Shown here piece by piece: positions 27,360-37,371 of a DNA stretch of 42,399 bases. The first letter of the stretch is position 1, and the number at the start of each line of letters is the position of its first letter. The notes under the pieces were generated by a model. The model did no database searches and had not been told where the DNA came from. It saw only the letters and a program-made list of their open reading frames with translations. The translations under genes were made by a program, and so were the position numbers. The stretch lies in contig JANXMN010000601.1 of assembly GCA_025354605.1 (NCBI GenBank), positions 1 to 42,399 of the forward strand. The letters run 5' to 3'. The DNA is from Hymenobacter sp. Lineage in GTDB: Bacteria > Bacteroidota > Bacteroidia > Cytophagales > Hymenobacteraceae.

Positions 27360-28337
27360 TTGGAAAAAATTGCCATGCTCGGCGGCGGCTCCTGGGCCAC
27401 CGCTCTCACCAAAATTTTGTCGGAAAACGGCGCCCGCGTCGATTGGTGGCTGCGCTCGAAGGACGATGTGCAGCACCTGCTGCGTACCCGCCATAACCCC
27501 CGCTACCTCTCGGCCGTGCAGTTCGACCTGAGCCGCGTGTTCCCGACCACCAACCTCGAAGAAGCCGACTGGTTGGTGCTGGCCGTGCCCGCCGCCTTCG
27601 TGCAACCCGTACTTGACAAGCTCGACCGCGACTCGTTCAAGCACAAGCGCGTGGTTTCGGCCATCAAGGGCATGATTCCGAATAAAAACCAACTCGTGAC
27701 CGACTACGTGGCCGAGCGGTTTCGGCTGCCGCACACCCGCCTGGGCGTGATTGCCGGCCCCTGCCACGCCGAAGAAGTGGCCTTCGAAAAGCAGAGCTAC
27801 CTCACCATCGGTTCGCCCGACGTAGGCCTGGGCGAGGACTTCTCGGAGCTACTGCGTAATCGCTATGTGCGCGCCCATCCCGCTCAGGACCTCGACGGCA
27901 TTGAATACTGCGCTGTGATGAAAAACATCATTGCCCTCACCGGCGGCATTGCCCACGGCGTGGGCTACGGCGATAATTTCCTGGCCGTGCTTGTGAGCAA
28001 TGCGGTGCAGGAAATCCGCCGCTTCCTGCAAGCTATCAGTCCGCAGGCGCGCGACCTGTCGGCCTCAGCCTACCTCGGCGACCTGCTGGTGACGGCTTAC
28101 TCGCAGTTTTCGCGCAACCGCACCTTTGGCAGCATGGTGGGCCGGGGCTACTCGGTGAAGTCGGCACAGTTGGAAATGAACATGGTAGCCGAGGGCTACT
28201 ACGCGGTAAAGTCCATCCATGAGCTCAACAAAAAGCTCAAAGTGAACATGCCGATTACCGACGCGGCTTATAACATTCTGTACGAGCGAATTGCGCCAGC
28301 GGTGGAGATGGAGCTGCTGAAGGAAAAACTGCGGTGA
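27360..28337 (+). CDS. gpsA: NAD(P)H-dependent glycerol-3-phosphate dehydrogenase
   Basis: EKIAMLGGGSWATALTKI (Rossmann), KGMIPNKNQLVTDYV, GVIAGPCHAEEVAF, AVMKNIIALTGGIAHGVGYGDNFLAVLVSNAVQEI. TTG start inferred. Confidence 0.94.
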   Translation: MEKIAMLGGGSWATALTKILSENGARVDWWLRSKDDVQHLLRTRHNPRYLSAVQFDLSRVFPTTNLEEADWLVLAVPAAFVQPVLDKLDRDSFKHKRVVSAIKGMIPNKNQLVTDYVAERFRLPHTRLGVIAGPCHAEEVAFEKQSYLTIGSPDVGLGEDFSELLRNRYVRAHPAQDLDGIEYCAVMKNIIALTGGIAHGVGYGDNFLAVLVSNAVQEIRRFLQAISPQARDLSASAYLGDLLVTAYSQFSRNRTFGSMVGRGYSVKSAQLEMNMVAEGYYAVKSIHELNKKLKVNMPITDAAYNILYERIAPAVEMELLKEKLR

Positions 28338-28636
28338 GACTAGTAGTCGCGGTAGGGTTAGTGTCTGTAGCCATCGCAATTGCTGCTTTGGATAGTTACA
28401 TCAGTTTACATACCGGTCTGAATCCGATTATTGCTTTTGCGGCATTCTTTTTTTGGTTGGTAGTGTGCGGTTTTTGCCTTCGGTTGGCTTTGGCAGAGAA
28501 TAGTTGGAAGATGCTTGTGCTGCCGAGCGCGCTGCTGCTGCTGACGTGTCTGGTTTTTGCATACAGATTACAACAGCAAAGGCAGCAGTATGCGGAGAAG
28601 AATGGTTCACCGCGACGCTATTACAAATTGGACTAG
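28334..28636 (+). CDS. Small hypothetical membrane protein
   Basis: GTG start overlaps the gpsA stop (GTGA); three hydrophobic segments; lower GC than its neighbours. Confidence 0.5.
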   Translation: MRLVVAVGLVSVAIAIAALDSYISLHTGLNPIIAFAAFFFWLVVCGFCLRLALAENSWKMLVLPSALLLLTCLVFAYRLQQQRQQYAEKNGSPRRYYKLD

Positions 28637-28666
28637 AAATTAGCATTCAATGCGTTGTGCTTTAAT

Positions 28667-29539
28667 ATGAAAGTTGTCGGTTTTACCTTCGTTCGCAACG
28701 CCATCAAGTACGATTATCCTGTACTTGAAAGCATTAACTCGCTGCTGCCGCTGTGTGATGAAGTGGTGGTGGCGGTGGGCAACTCCGATGACGGCACGCT
28801 GGCACTGATTCAGGGTATCGGCTCGCCTAAAATCCGCATCGTCGAAACCGTATGGGACGACTCGTTGCGCGAGGGCGGCCGGGTGCTGGCCGTGGAAACC
28901 GACAAAGCCCTGGCCGCCGTACCTGCCGATGCCGACTGGGCCATTTATCTGCAGGCCGATGAGGTGCTGCACGAAGCCGACTACTCTGCTATCCGGGCCG
29001 GAATGGTGCGCTGGCAGGACGATAAAACGGTGGAAGGCCTGTTGCTAAAGTACCGCCACTTCTATGGCTCCTACGACTACGTGGGCGACTCCTACCGCTG
29101 GTACCGTCGCGAAATCCGCATTGTGCGGCCGGGCATCGGGGTGCGCTCGTACCGCGACGCTCAGGGTTTCCGCCGCACCGGCGACCGCAAGCTCCGGGTG
29201 AAGCTGCTCGATGCCACTGTGCACCACTACGGCTGGGTGAAGCCCCCGGCGGCCATGCAGCGCAAGCAGGAAACTTTCAACAAGCTCTGGCATTCCGACG
29301 ACTGGGTAGCCCAGCACGTGGCCCCGGCCCAGGAATTTGACTACAGCCAGGTCGACTCGCTGCAGCGGTTTGCCGGTACGCACCCGGCCGTGATGGTCCA
29401 GCGTCTGCAAACCCAAAGCTGGCAGTTCGACCACGACCTGAGCCGCAACCGCCACCGCTTCAAGGACCGGCTCAAGCAGGCCTTGGAGCGCATCACCGGC
29501 TACCGGCTGGGCGAATACCGCAATTACCGGCTGATTTAG
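28667..29539 (+). CDS. Glycosyltransferase family 2-like protein
   Basis: VGFTFVRNAIKYDYPVLESINSLLPLCDEVVVAVGNSDDGTLALIQ...YLQADEVLHEADY. Confidence 0.85.
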   Translation: MKVVGFTFVRNAIKYDYPVLESINSLLPLCDEVVVAVGNSDDGTLALIQGIGSPKIRIVETVWDDSLREGGRVLAVETDKALAAVPADADWAIYLQADEVLHEADYSAIRAGMVRWQDDKTVEGLLLKYRHFYGSYDYVGDSYRWYRREIRIVRPGIGVRSYRDAQGFRRTGDRKLRVKLLDATVHHYGWVKPPAAMQRKQETFNKLWHSDDWVAQHVAPAQEFDYSQVDSLQRFAGTHPAVMVQRLQTQSWQFDHDLSRNRHRFKDRLKQALERITGYRLGEYRNYRLI

Positions 29540-29559
29540 CAACTGTTTCACTCTTACTC

Positions 29560-29997
29560 ATGGAAACATCCGCCTGGCTTCCGCTGGCCCTATTGACGGC
29601 GCTGTGCCTGGCGGGCTACAACTTTTTCATCAAGCTGTCGGCCGATGAGCTGCCACCCGCGCTGGGGGCCGTGGTGCTGCAGGTGGTGGCCGCCGTGCTG
29701 GGCGCGCTGTGGCTGCTGAAGCTGCGCTGGCAGGGGCAGCCGTTGGGCTTTTCGGGCAAGGGCGTGGGACTGGCGGCCTTGGCTGGGCTGGGCGTGGGCC
29801 TGGCCGAAATCCTCACGTTCGTGCTGTTTCGGCGGGGGCTGCCGGCTTCGGTAGGCACGCCGGTTATCGTGGGGGGCTCGGTGCTGCTTTCGGCGCTGCT
29901 CGGGTGGGTGGTGTTGCGCGAAAGCCTCTCGCTGGCGCAGGCTGGTGGGCTGCTGCTGATTGTGGTGGGCATTGCCCTGCTGGCCCGTGGGCACTAG
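29560..29997 (+). CDS. EamA/DMT-family small transporter (half-size)
   Basis: About 145 aa, multi-TM; LLSALLGWVVLRESLSLAQAGGLLLIVVGIALLA. Confidence 0.85.
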   Translation: METSAWLPLALLTALCLAGYNFFIKLSADELPPALGAVVLQVVAAVLGALWLLKLRWQGQPLGFSGKGVGLAALAGLGVGLAEILTFVLFRRGLPASVGTPVIVGGSVLLSALLGWVVLRESLSLAQAGGLLLIVVGIALLARGH

Positions 29998-30000
29998 CCG

Positions 30001-31833
30001 CTAGTGGTACCAGCGCTGGCTGGCGAGGCCGTAGCCCATGGGCACGGTGTAGATATCAACCTCGGCGTTGTGAAAGGTTGGTGCAAACGGGAACTCAGGC
30101 TGGAAATACCCGCGTCGGTTTGGAAAAGCCACCACGTAACCATAAGTCACCCCGGGTAGCTGCCGGTAGTCGAATTGCCAGGGGCGTTGCCGCTGCTGGG
30201 TGTGGGCATAGAACCGAAAGAACAGGTCATGGGTCGGCTCGGGGATGAGAATGGGGGCGGCGGGCTGCCGGGCCAGCCACTCCAGGCCCGCCCGGTAAGC
30301 GCCGTTGGTAGCGCGGGCAGTTGGGTTCACGCGTACTACGCTGTAGGCCTGGTAAGCACCGTACAGGCCCACGCCGACGGTCAGCAGTCGCCAGGCCCCG
30401 GCAAACCGGACGCGGGGCCAGCGGCGCAGCGCCCATTTGAGCCCAAACCCGGCGAGGATAAATAAAAAAATGCCCTTGTATAGCAGCACTCGCTCGGGCG
30501 GGTACACCCGTTGGGCAGCAGCCAGCAAGTAGGGAAATGCCATAAACCACAGGCAGGGGCCGAATAGCCGGTCGAGCCGTTGCGCTTCCGGGGCGGGCGT
30601 TGCGCCAGTGCGGGCGGCGTGCCGGGCACGGGCCGCCAGCAGGAGCAGCGCCACCACCAGTACGCCGCCCAGGGTGCGCTGCCCGGCCAGAAAACCCTCC
30701 GAGTGCCAGCCGAAAGCGGGGAAGCCGCGTAGAAATTCGCCGAAAGGCAAGGCGGCCACGAAGCCATTGCCGGCCAGCTGACCCGGCCCTGAAACCAGCA
30801 TTAATGGCACGTAGAGCGAAGCTGCGGCCAGGGCCAGCAAGCCGCCGCCCGCTACTGTTGATGCCAGGGCCCGCCAAGCGCCGGCGCGGGTCTGCCGCAG
30901 CACCAGCCACGAGCCCGCTGAGGCCACTACGTAGGCAAAAGTCGGGATGGTATAAAGGCCCAAGGCACCCACCACGGCAAATACCAGCCAAGCCGCCCGC
31001 GTCCGCCCACTGGGGCGCAGAATTTCGAGCATGGCCAGAAACAGGGCTGCCGTGCTGGCAATCAATAGCCAGTAGCCGCGCCCCACGCCGGCATGATACC
31101 AGCTTAGCTGCAAGCCGCTGAAGAGCGCCACCGCCACCAGCGCCACCCGGAACCCCGCCAACCGCAGCAGCCCCAGAAACCAAACTGCCGTGGCCCCGGT
31201 ACTGATGAGCAATACTGGCAGCCGCATACTCCACCAGAAACCCGGGTTCACCTGATAAAACAGCCAGGCAATGGTATTGGAGAAAACGTGGTTGTTGGGC
31301 AGCGGGTAATAGGCACTGGTGGCCAACAGGCCTTTGCTAACAAACAGTTCGTACGACACGGCATCGTCGTACTCGGGGTTGGCTAGGCTGAAGTAGAGCC
31401 GGCCGAGCGTGAAGGCGGCCAGCACCCCGCCCGCCCAGCGGCGCTGAGTGGGCGGGGTGGCTTGCCAGTAATGTAGCAGTTCCAGCGTGGCGCTGCGCAG
31501 CTCGTGCCAGCAGCGCCGGGCTTCGAGCCGGCCAGTGGGGCGCAGCAAAATCAGCACGACAAATCCCGTCATCAGCGCTCCGCCAGCTACCAGGGCATGC
31601 TGCGCTTGTGCGTATTCGGCTGCCGTTACCAGGCGCGTCCGCCATTTGTAGAAGGGGAACAGGTTGTTTAGCGGCTGCACGGCCGTCCAGTCGGCGCTGG
31701 CCAGCACCAGCGCCGCCCAGCCCAGGCATCCCGCCAGCAGGCTGCCACTCAGCAAGGCCAGAAATGTCAGGCGGATGAAATTGCCGCAAGCGGATTCTGG
31801 GCGGTCCAATGTTGTGGATTTAAATGAAAGCAT
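30001..31833 (-). CDS. Multi-TM GT-C-like (ArnT/PMT-type) putative glycosyltransferase, copy 1
   Basis: NPEYDDAVSYELFVSKGLLATSAYYPLPNNHVFSNTIAWLFYQVNPGFWWSMRLPVLL; about 10+ TM. Start at MLSFKSTT inferred. Confidence 0.7.
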   Translation of the reverse strand: MLSFKSTTLDRPESACGNFIRLTFLALLSGSLLAGCLGWAALVLASADWTAVQPLNNLFPFYKWRTRLVTAAEYAQAQHALVAGGALMTGFVVLILLRPTGRLEARRCWHELRSATLELLHYWQATPPTQRRWAGGVLAAFTLGRLYFSLANPEYDDAVSYELFVSKGLLATSAYYPLPNNHVFSNTIAWLFYQVNPGFWWSMRLPVLLISTGATAVWFLGLLRLAGFRVALVAVALFSGLQLSWYHAGVGRGYWLLIASTAALFLAMLEILRPSGRTRAAWLVFAVVGALGLYTIPTFAYVVASAGSWLVLRQTRAGAWRALASTVAGGGLLALAAASLYVPLMLVSGPGQLAGNGFVAALPFGEFLRGFPAFGWHSEGFLAGQRTLGGVLVVALLLLAARARHAARTGATPAPEAQRLDRLFGPCLWFMAFPYLLAAAQRVYPPERVLLYKGIFLFILAGFGLKWALRRWPRVRFAGAWRLLTVGVGLYGAYQAYSVVRVNPTARATNGAYRAGLEWLARQPAAPILIPEPTHDLFFRFYAHTQQRQRPWQFDYRQLPGVTYGYVVAFPNRRGYFQPEFPFAPTFHNAEVDIYTVPMGYGLASQRWYH

Positions 31834-31918
31834 GGGCAGCCGGGGTACTGGAGCAAAGTTGGTGTTCCTCCTGTTATTCCAATTGCTGGCCTGTCTGTGC
31901 GGTTGATTTGCTAAACCG

Positions 31919-33778
31919 TCAGTTTGCCAAAAACCAATATTGCTCGGGTCGGGGAGTGGCTGGCGACGTCGTGTCCAATCGGTAGATAGCAACTTCGCTG
32001 TTGAGGAAGGCGGGCGCGAATGGTAGGCGAGGCTGAAAATAACCGCGCTGGTTGGGAAAGCACACCACGTACCGATATTCCGCCCCAGGCCCCGGCGCCG
32101 CATCGGGCTCCCAGCTCCAGGCCGGGTGCTCGCTGCGTAGGTACAGGCTAAGATAGATTTTATGCGTCGGTTCGGGCACCAGCGCGGGACCCGGGGGCTG
32201 CTTGCTCAGCCAGGCCGCGGCCGCCCGAAATTTGGCGTTGTTGCGGCGCGGCGCGCTGTTGTCGCGCGCGTGGCACTGCAATTGGTAGGCCAGCCACAAC
32301 CCCGCCACCAGCAGCATTCCCCGCTGACTCCATGTTTTCCAGCGGCCCCGGCCGTGGGTCAGCAACCATTCCGTGAGCAGCGCTACCAGCGCATAAAAAA
32401 AGAAAGCTTTGTAGAACAGCGTCCGGCCCGGGGCCTGCACCCGCTGCGCCAGCATCATCACGTAGGGAAAGGCAATGAACCAGAGCGTCAACCAGCCGGT
32501 CCGCTGCCAGGGCCGGCCTTCGGATGCCGGTAAGCCGCCTCGGCGCACTTGGTTTATCAGCACCATTGCGCCCGCCAACGTTACCACCACGAGCGTGGCG
32601 CCCAGGCGCATTTGCCCCGCAATGAAGCCTTCGGTTTCCCACCAGTAGGAGGGCAGCCCCCGCAGAATCTCGCCCAGCGGCCTTGGCGCCACAAACCCAT
32701 TGCCCGCCAGCTTTTGCAGGCCCGATACCAGCAGCAGGGGGGCATACGCGAGCCCGACTCCTAGCGCCACCAGGCCTAGCGCCCCCACTAACGACGTCAG
32801 GGCGCGCCAGTGGCGCTGCCGCAACCATTGCCAGCTCAGCCAGCTCGCGGCCGAGCCCAGCACCAGCGCGAAAGTGGGTACTGCCCAGATGCCGGCAATG
32901 CTGCCCAATACCCAGGCCAGCCACGCTCGTCGGGGACGGTCCGTGCTCTGGCTTAAGGAGAGTGTGGCGAAAAAAACCAGCGCGGCCCCTCCGGCCACCA
33001 GCCAGTAGCCGCGCCCCGTGGCGGCGTGATATAGGCCCAATTGGCTCAGGCTGGCCAGGGTGGTGGCCAGCAGCGCTGGCCGGGCCGAGAACTTTTCGCG
33101 CAGCCAGCCCAGGTACCACAGTCCGGTAGCTCCCGTGGCCACCAGCAGCACCGGCAGCCGGATAGTCCACCAAAAGCCGGGGCTGACCTGAAAAAACAGC
33201 CAAGCCAGCAGATTTTCTAGCACGTGGTTGTTGGGCAGGGGATAGTAAGCTGCCACCGCCAGCATGCCTTTGCTCACAAAAAGCGAGTACGAAGCCCCGT
33301 CATCATAGGGCGGGGTAATGGCCGGCAGGCTGAGCGTTAGGCGCAGCAGCGAGAGGGCGGCCAGGGTGATGATGGCCGCCCGGCGTTGCTCCGGCTGCAA
33401 TTCGGCCCAGGCAGCCCGGTAGCCAGCTGGCGGCTGGCGAAACTCTGCCCGTAAGGTCCTTAGCTCGTTTCGGCCGGCTGCTGAGCTCATCAGCAATAAT
33501 CCTCCCAGGCCCGCCAGTGCAGAAACGCCGGCCAGGGCCAGGCCCGCCGCTTGCAGCGTCGCACGGCTAACCGGCCTAACTTGCCAGTGATAAAATGGAA
33601 AAATCGAATTGAGCGCCGCCAGGTCTTGGGTGTAGGCTGAAAGCAGCACCGCCGCCGCGTAAGTGCCCAGCAGCGCGGTGATGCCCGCCCCGAGTAGCCA
33701 GAAGAAGCGAACAGTCGGCTGCGGGTGGCGGCTCGCCACAGCTGCCATGGGGCTGCCATCCGGGCCAGAACCCGCCAT
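31919..33778 (-). CDS. Multi-TM GT-C-like putative glycosyltransferase, copy 2 (paralog of the adjacent gene)
   Basis: TPPYDDGASYSLFVSKGMLAVAAYYPLPNNHVLENLLAWLFFQVSPGFWWTIRLPVLL; C-terminal YRYVVCFPNQRGYFQPRLPFAPAFLNSEVAIY parallels copy 1. Confidence 0.7.
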   Translation of the reverse strand: MAGSGPDGSPMAAVASRHPQPTVRFFWLLGAGITALLGTYAAAVLLSAYTQDLAALNSIFPFYHWQVRPVSRATLQAAGLALAGVSALAGLGGLLLMSSAAGRNELRTLRAEFRQPPAGYRAAWAELQPEQRRAAIITLAALSLLRLTLSLPAITPPYDDGASYSLFVSKGMLAVAAYYPLPNNHVLENLLAWLFFQVSPGFWWTIRLPVLLVATGATGLWYLGWLREKFSARPALLATTLASLSQLGLYHAATGRGYWLVAGGAALVFFATLSLSQSTDRPRRAWLAWVLGSIAGIWAVPTFALVLGSAASWLSWQWLRQRHWRALTSLVGALGLVALGVGLAYAPLLLVSGLQKLAGNGFVAPRPLGEILRGLPSYWWETEGFIAGQMRLGATLVVVTLAGAMVLINQVRRGGLPASEGRPWQRTGWLTLWFIAFPYVMMLAQRVQAPGRTLFYKAFFFYALVALLTEWLLTHGRGRWKTWSQRGMLLVAGLWLAYQLQCHARDNSAPRRNNAKFRAAAAWLSKQPPGPALVPEPTHKIYLSLYLRSEHPAWSWEPDAAPGPGAEYRYVVCFPNQRGYFQPRLPFAPAFLNSEVAIYRLDTTSPATPRPEQYWFLAN

Positions 33779-33786
33779 CCCGGCGC

Positions 33787-34374
33787 TCAGGACGAGGCAG
33801 GAGCCGGCAGGGCTCCCAGCTTTTCGAGCTCGGCCCACACGCGGTGAGTGGGCAGGCCCATCACGTTGAAGTAGGAGCCTTCGAGCCGGTCGATGGCGGC
33901 CATGCCCAGCCAGTCCTGCGCCCCATATGACCCGGCTTTGTCGTAGGGCTGGCAAGTATCGATGTAGTGGTCAATTTCGGCCACCCGAAGCGGGCGGAAA
34001 TGCACCGTCGTGCAGTCAGAAAAAACCACTTCCTGCCCATCACCGGCCCGCAGGCACACGCCCGTGTACACCTCGTGGCTACGGCCCTGCAGGCGGCCCA
34101 GCATGGCCTGGGCTTCGGCCCGGTCAGCGGGCTTGTTCAGCACGTCGTCGTCGAGGCACACGATGGTATCGGCAGTTAGCACTAGCTCGTCGGGGGCGAG
34201 GCCGGGTACGTAGGCGGCGGCTTTGCGAGCGGCGAGAAACTCGGCCACTTCGGCCCGGCGCAGGTGGGCCGGGAATTCTTCATCGACTTCCAGTAGCCGG
34301 ATGTCGAACGAAAGGCCCAGCGCGGCCAGCAGCTGGCGGCGGCGCGGAGAGTTGGAAGCCAGGATAAGTTTCAA
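33787..34374 (-). CDS. maf: Maf-family nucleotide pyrophosphatase
   Basis: LILASNSPRRRQLLAALGLSFDI, LTADTIVCLDDDVLNKP, GAQDWLGMAAIDRLEGSYFNVMGLPTHRVW. Confidence 0.95.
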   Translation of the reverse strand: MKLILASNSPRRRQLLAALGLSFDIRLLEVDEEFPAHLRRAEVAEFLAARKAAAYVPGLAPDELVLTADTIVCLDDDVLNKPADRAEAQAMLGRLQGRSHEVYTGVCLRAGDGQEVVFSDCTTVHFRPLRVAEIDHYIDTCQPYDKAGSYGAQDWLGMAAIDRLEGSYFNVMGLPTHRVWAELEKLGALPAPASS

Positions 34375-34383
34375 AGCAAAAAG

Positions 34384-35703
34384 CTAGTGCTGAAAGAATT
34401 CGAGCAATGAATTGCCAGCTTCCTCGTCGGCAATGCTGCTGAAGAGAAAGCCGCCAATGGTTTTGGGGTAGAAAAACGTCGATTTGGGCGGCATCACCGC
34501 GCCGGAGTGACAGACCGACTCTACCTCTGCCATGGTTACCTCGTTCACAATAAGCGCGGCTCGGGCCTCGCCGCGGTCCACCCGCTGCAGGCATTCCGAG
34601 AAGTTGCGCACGTAAGCTACGCCGGGCCAGGCGCGCTGCACGTCGGGACCTACCAGGCCCAATACTTTCTCCAGCACGAAGTAATGCAGCACCGTCAAAT
34701 CAAGGTTTTTGACGGCTTCGGTGGTGTCCCAGTCCAGCTGGGAATGCACCTCGGGGCGCAGCCGGATTTTATACGCCTGCTCATCCAGATACAGCCCAAA
34801 GGCCCACGGCTTGCCGGCAATAATTTCGGGTAGGTCGGTGACATCCTCGATGGCCCGAATCGTGAAATACGGCTCCAGTCGGCGCAGAAATTCGGTTTCG
34901 TCCAGCTCCCCGGGCAGCTCCAGCAGCAGGCGGTGGGTGGGTAGGATGCGCAGGTCATCGGCTGCCGAGTTGGTGAGGTACATGAGGTGGTAGTTCCAGG
35001 GCTCGTGGCCGGTGGCCGTGCCGTTGGCGGCCAGCGTTCGGGCCTGCCGGTAAGCCAGCGAGCCTTCGTAGCGGTGGTGGCCGTCGGCCAGAATCACCTG
35101 TCGTTGCGCCAGCACCTGCTGAAACCGTCGAATCACCGCCGCGTCCTGAATCACGGCCAACACATCCCGCGCGCCCTGGTAATCTTCGTCGGTTTCTAGC
35201 AGGGGCGTGGTCATTGCCTCGTCCAGGTAGCGCTCCAGCTCAAACTCGTCGTCGCGATACAGGCCGTGCGTGGCGCTCGACTGAAACTGCGTGCAGGCCA
35301 GCAATTCGGCCCGGTCGTTCACGGCCGCCGGCAGCGTGTTTTCGTGGCGCAACACCACTTCCTCACTCCAGTCGTAAGCCCGAATGTGGCACATGAAGCC
35401 CTTGCGGCAAAATTCACGGGCGCTACCCGGCAGCCGGAAATACTGGTAATAGGCATAGATACCCGGCAGCTCGTCCTGACGTAGCACGCCGCTGGCTTCC
35501 CATTCGCGCAGGAGGCGCAGTGCTTCGGCGGCCGGAGCCTCGCCGCGTGGAACCGACAAATGAATGGAGTTGAGTGGGTTGCGATAGAGAGCCTCGCGCT
35601 GCTTGACCGAAACCACATCGAATAGCGGCGAAACGTAGGCATCGATGTCGGTGCTTAGTGTCGGGTTGTAGCGCCAGCCGCGCAGGGGTTGAATTTCAGC
35701 CAC
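34384..35703 (-). CDS. DUF1015 domain-containing protein
   Basis: VAEIQPLRGWRYNP start (GTG), VILADGHHRYEGSLAYRQ, RVDRGEARAALIVNEVTMAEVESVCHSGAVMPPKSTFFYPK. Confidence 0.9.
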   Translation of the reverse strand: MAEIQPLRGWRYNPTLSTDIDAYVSPLFDVVSVKQREALYRNPLNSIHLSVPRGEAPAAEALRLLREWEASGVLRQDELPGIYAYYQYFRLPGSAREFCRKGFMCHIRAYDWSEEVVLRHENTLPAAVNDRAELLACTQFQSSATHGLYRDDEFELERYLDEAMTTPLLETDEDYQGARDVLAVIQDAAVIRRFQQVLAQRQVILADGHHRYEGSLAYRQARTLAANGTATGHEPWNYHLMYLTNSAADDLRILPTHRLLLELPGELDETEFLRRLEPYFTIRAIEDVTDLPEIIAGKPWAFGLYLDEQAYKIRLRPEVHSQLDWDTTEAVKNLDLTVLHYFVLEKVLGLVGPDVQRAWPGVAYVRNFSECLQRVDRGEARAALIVNEVTMAEVESVCHSGAVMPPKSTFFYPKTIGGFLFSSIADEEAGNSLLEFFQH

Positions 35704-35829
35704 GTATTCGAAAAAAGCAGTGAGTCGGGAAGCGGCAAAGTTCGCACAAGCCGCCTGATTAACCCACATTTTCAACTATTCACCATCAGGTCCGAAGGAA
35801 ATGTCCCGCAATCCCGCATATACGATGCC

Positions 35830-36480
35830 TTACGGGGCCAGCCGCTCAATCTTCCATTCCGTGCCCTGCTGGGTATATAAAATCCGGTCGTGTAAGCGGC
35901 TGGGTCGGCCCTGCCAAAGCTCAATTAGCTGCGGGCGCAACAGGTAGCCGCCCCAGTGCGGGGGCCGCGGCAACGGATTCTGGGTTTCGAATTCTTTGGC
36001 GGTGGCCACTTCGCGGGCTTCGAGTTCCTGGCGGCTGGCAATTTCCTGGCTTTGGGGCGAGGCCCAGGCCCCCAACTGACTGCTCCGCGGCCGGCTCTGG
36101 AAATAGGCCGTCGACATGGCCTCGGGGGCTTTTTCGATGCGGCCTTCCACCCGCACCTGCCGTTCCAGGCCGGGCCAGAAAAAGTTGAGCGCGGCTAAAG
36201 GGTGGGCGGCCAGTTCGTGGCCCTTGCGCGATTCATAATTGGTGTAGAAGAGAAAGCTCGCGTCGTCGGGCATGCCCTTTAGCAGTACTACCCGCGACGA
36301 AGGCTGGCCGGCAGCGCCCACCGTGCTCAGCGTCATGGCGGTGGGCTCTTCGAGCTGGGCGGCAATGGCTTCCTCCAGCCACTGCCGGAATTGCAGCATT
36401 GCGTTGGGCAGTACCTCGCCCCGGGAAAGGGTCCGTTGGGCGTAGGTTTTGCGTAAATCGGCCAGATTTGTATCGTTCAT
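35830..36480 (-). CDS. pdxH: Pyridoxamine 5'-phosphate oxidase
   Basis: [80 protein letters not shown]-terminal RLAP. Confidence 0.95.
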   Translation of the reverse strand: MNDTNLADLRKTYAQRTLSRGEVLPNAMLQFRQWLEEAIAAQLEEPTAMTLSTVGAAGQPSSRVVLLKGMPDDASFLFYTNYESRKGHELAAHPLAALNFFWPGLERQVRVEGRIEKAPEAMSTAYFQSRPRSSQLGAWASPQSQEIASRQELEAREVATAKEFETQNPLPRPPHWGGYLLRPQLIELWQGRPSRLHDRILYTQQGTEWKIERLAP

Positions 36481-36726
36481 GGGTTTAAGGATAGGTATGG
36501 AAGCAGGAAAGCAAGCGCGACGAACTTGCCCGATGGAACATTTTCAGTTAGGCCGCAGTCTTTATTAACCATCAGTTATCATCTACTTGTTTCAGCGGCG
36601 AAAGGTACAGACACGCTTTTCGCACTACTGCCGAGCCTAACCGGTGTCCTAAACCGGACCACGGGGGCCAACTGACTTCGACAGTAAAATCGCCGGCAAG
36701 TATCCCCTCTTTTCGCCATTCAGCCT

Positions 36727-37281
36727 ATGCAATCCGGCACGCTCCTTATCTCCAAGCCCTTCCTCGGTGACCCCAACTTCGAGCGCAGCGTCGTGCTCAT
36801 TTGTCGCGATGAGTCCGCCCATGGCACTTTTGGACTGGTCCTGAATCGGCTCACCACCCTGACGCTGGGGGACGTGCTTGACCTGCCCGACCCGGTACCG
36901 GCGGTGCAGGAAATACCCCTTTACCTTGGCGGTCCGGTTGAGCAGAACACGCTGCATTACGTGCATCGGGTGGCCAGTCTGCCGGGTGCGAACTTCCTCG
37001 GGCAGGACGTTTACTGGGGCGGCGATTTCGAGCTGTTGCTTGAAATGCTGGTCAGCGGCACGGTTCCGGTAGCCGATGTCCGGCTTTTTGCGGGCTATTC
37101 CGGTTGGAGCGAGGGCCAGCTCGCCGCCGAAATGCGGGAGCAGACTTGGATTCGGCAGCCCGCAAGCGCCGGGAAAGTGTTTACTTTGGCATCTGATGCC
37201 TTTTGGCGGGATATTTTACGGGAAAAAGGAGGGCGTTTTAAAGTGCTCGCTAACTATCCCGTTGACCCCAGCCTGAATTAG
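36727..37281 (+). CDS. YqgE/AlgH family protein
   Basis: SGTLLISKPFLGDPNFERSVVLICRDESAHGTFGLVLNRL, LYLGGPVEQNTLHYVH, FAGYSGWSEGQLAAEM. Confidence 0.93.
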   Translation: MQSGTLLISKPFLGDPNFERSVVLICRDESAHGTFGLVLNRLTTLTLGDVLDLPDPVPAVQEIPLYLGGPVEQNTLHYVHRVASLPGANFLGQDVYWGGDFELLLEMLVSGTVPVADVRLFAGYSGWSEGQLAAEMREQTWIRQPASAGKVFTLASDAFWRDILREKGGRFKVLANYPVDPSLN

Positions 37282-37371
37282 GGCGACCTGCGGGCCGTCG
37301 AGTTTTTTGTTTCCACCCTTTTACGCGCGCTGCTCCGGCTCAATCTTCCGAGCTGGCTTTTCCGAAGAATT

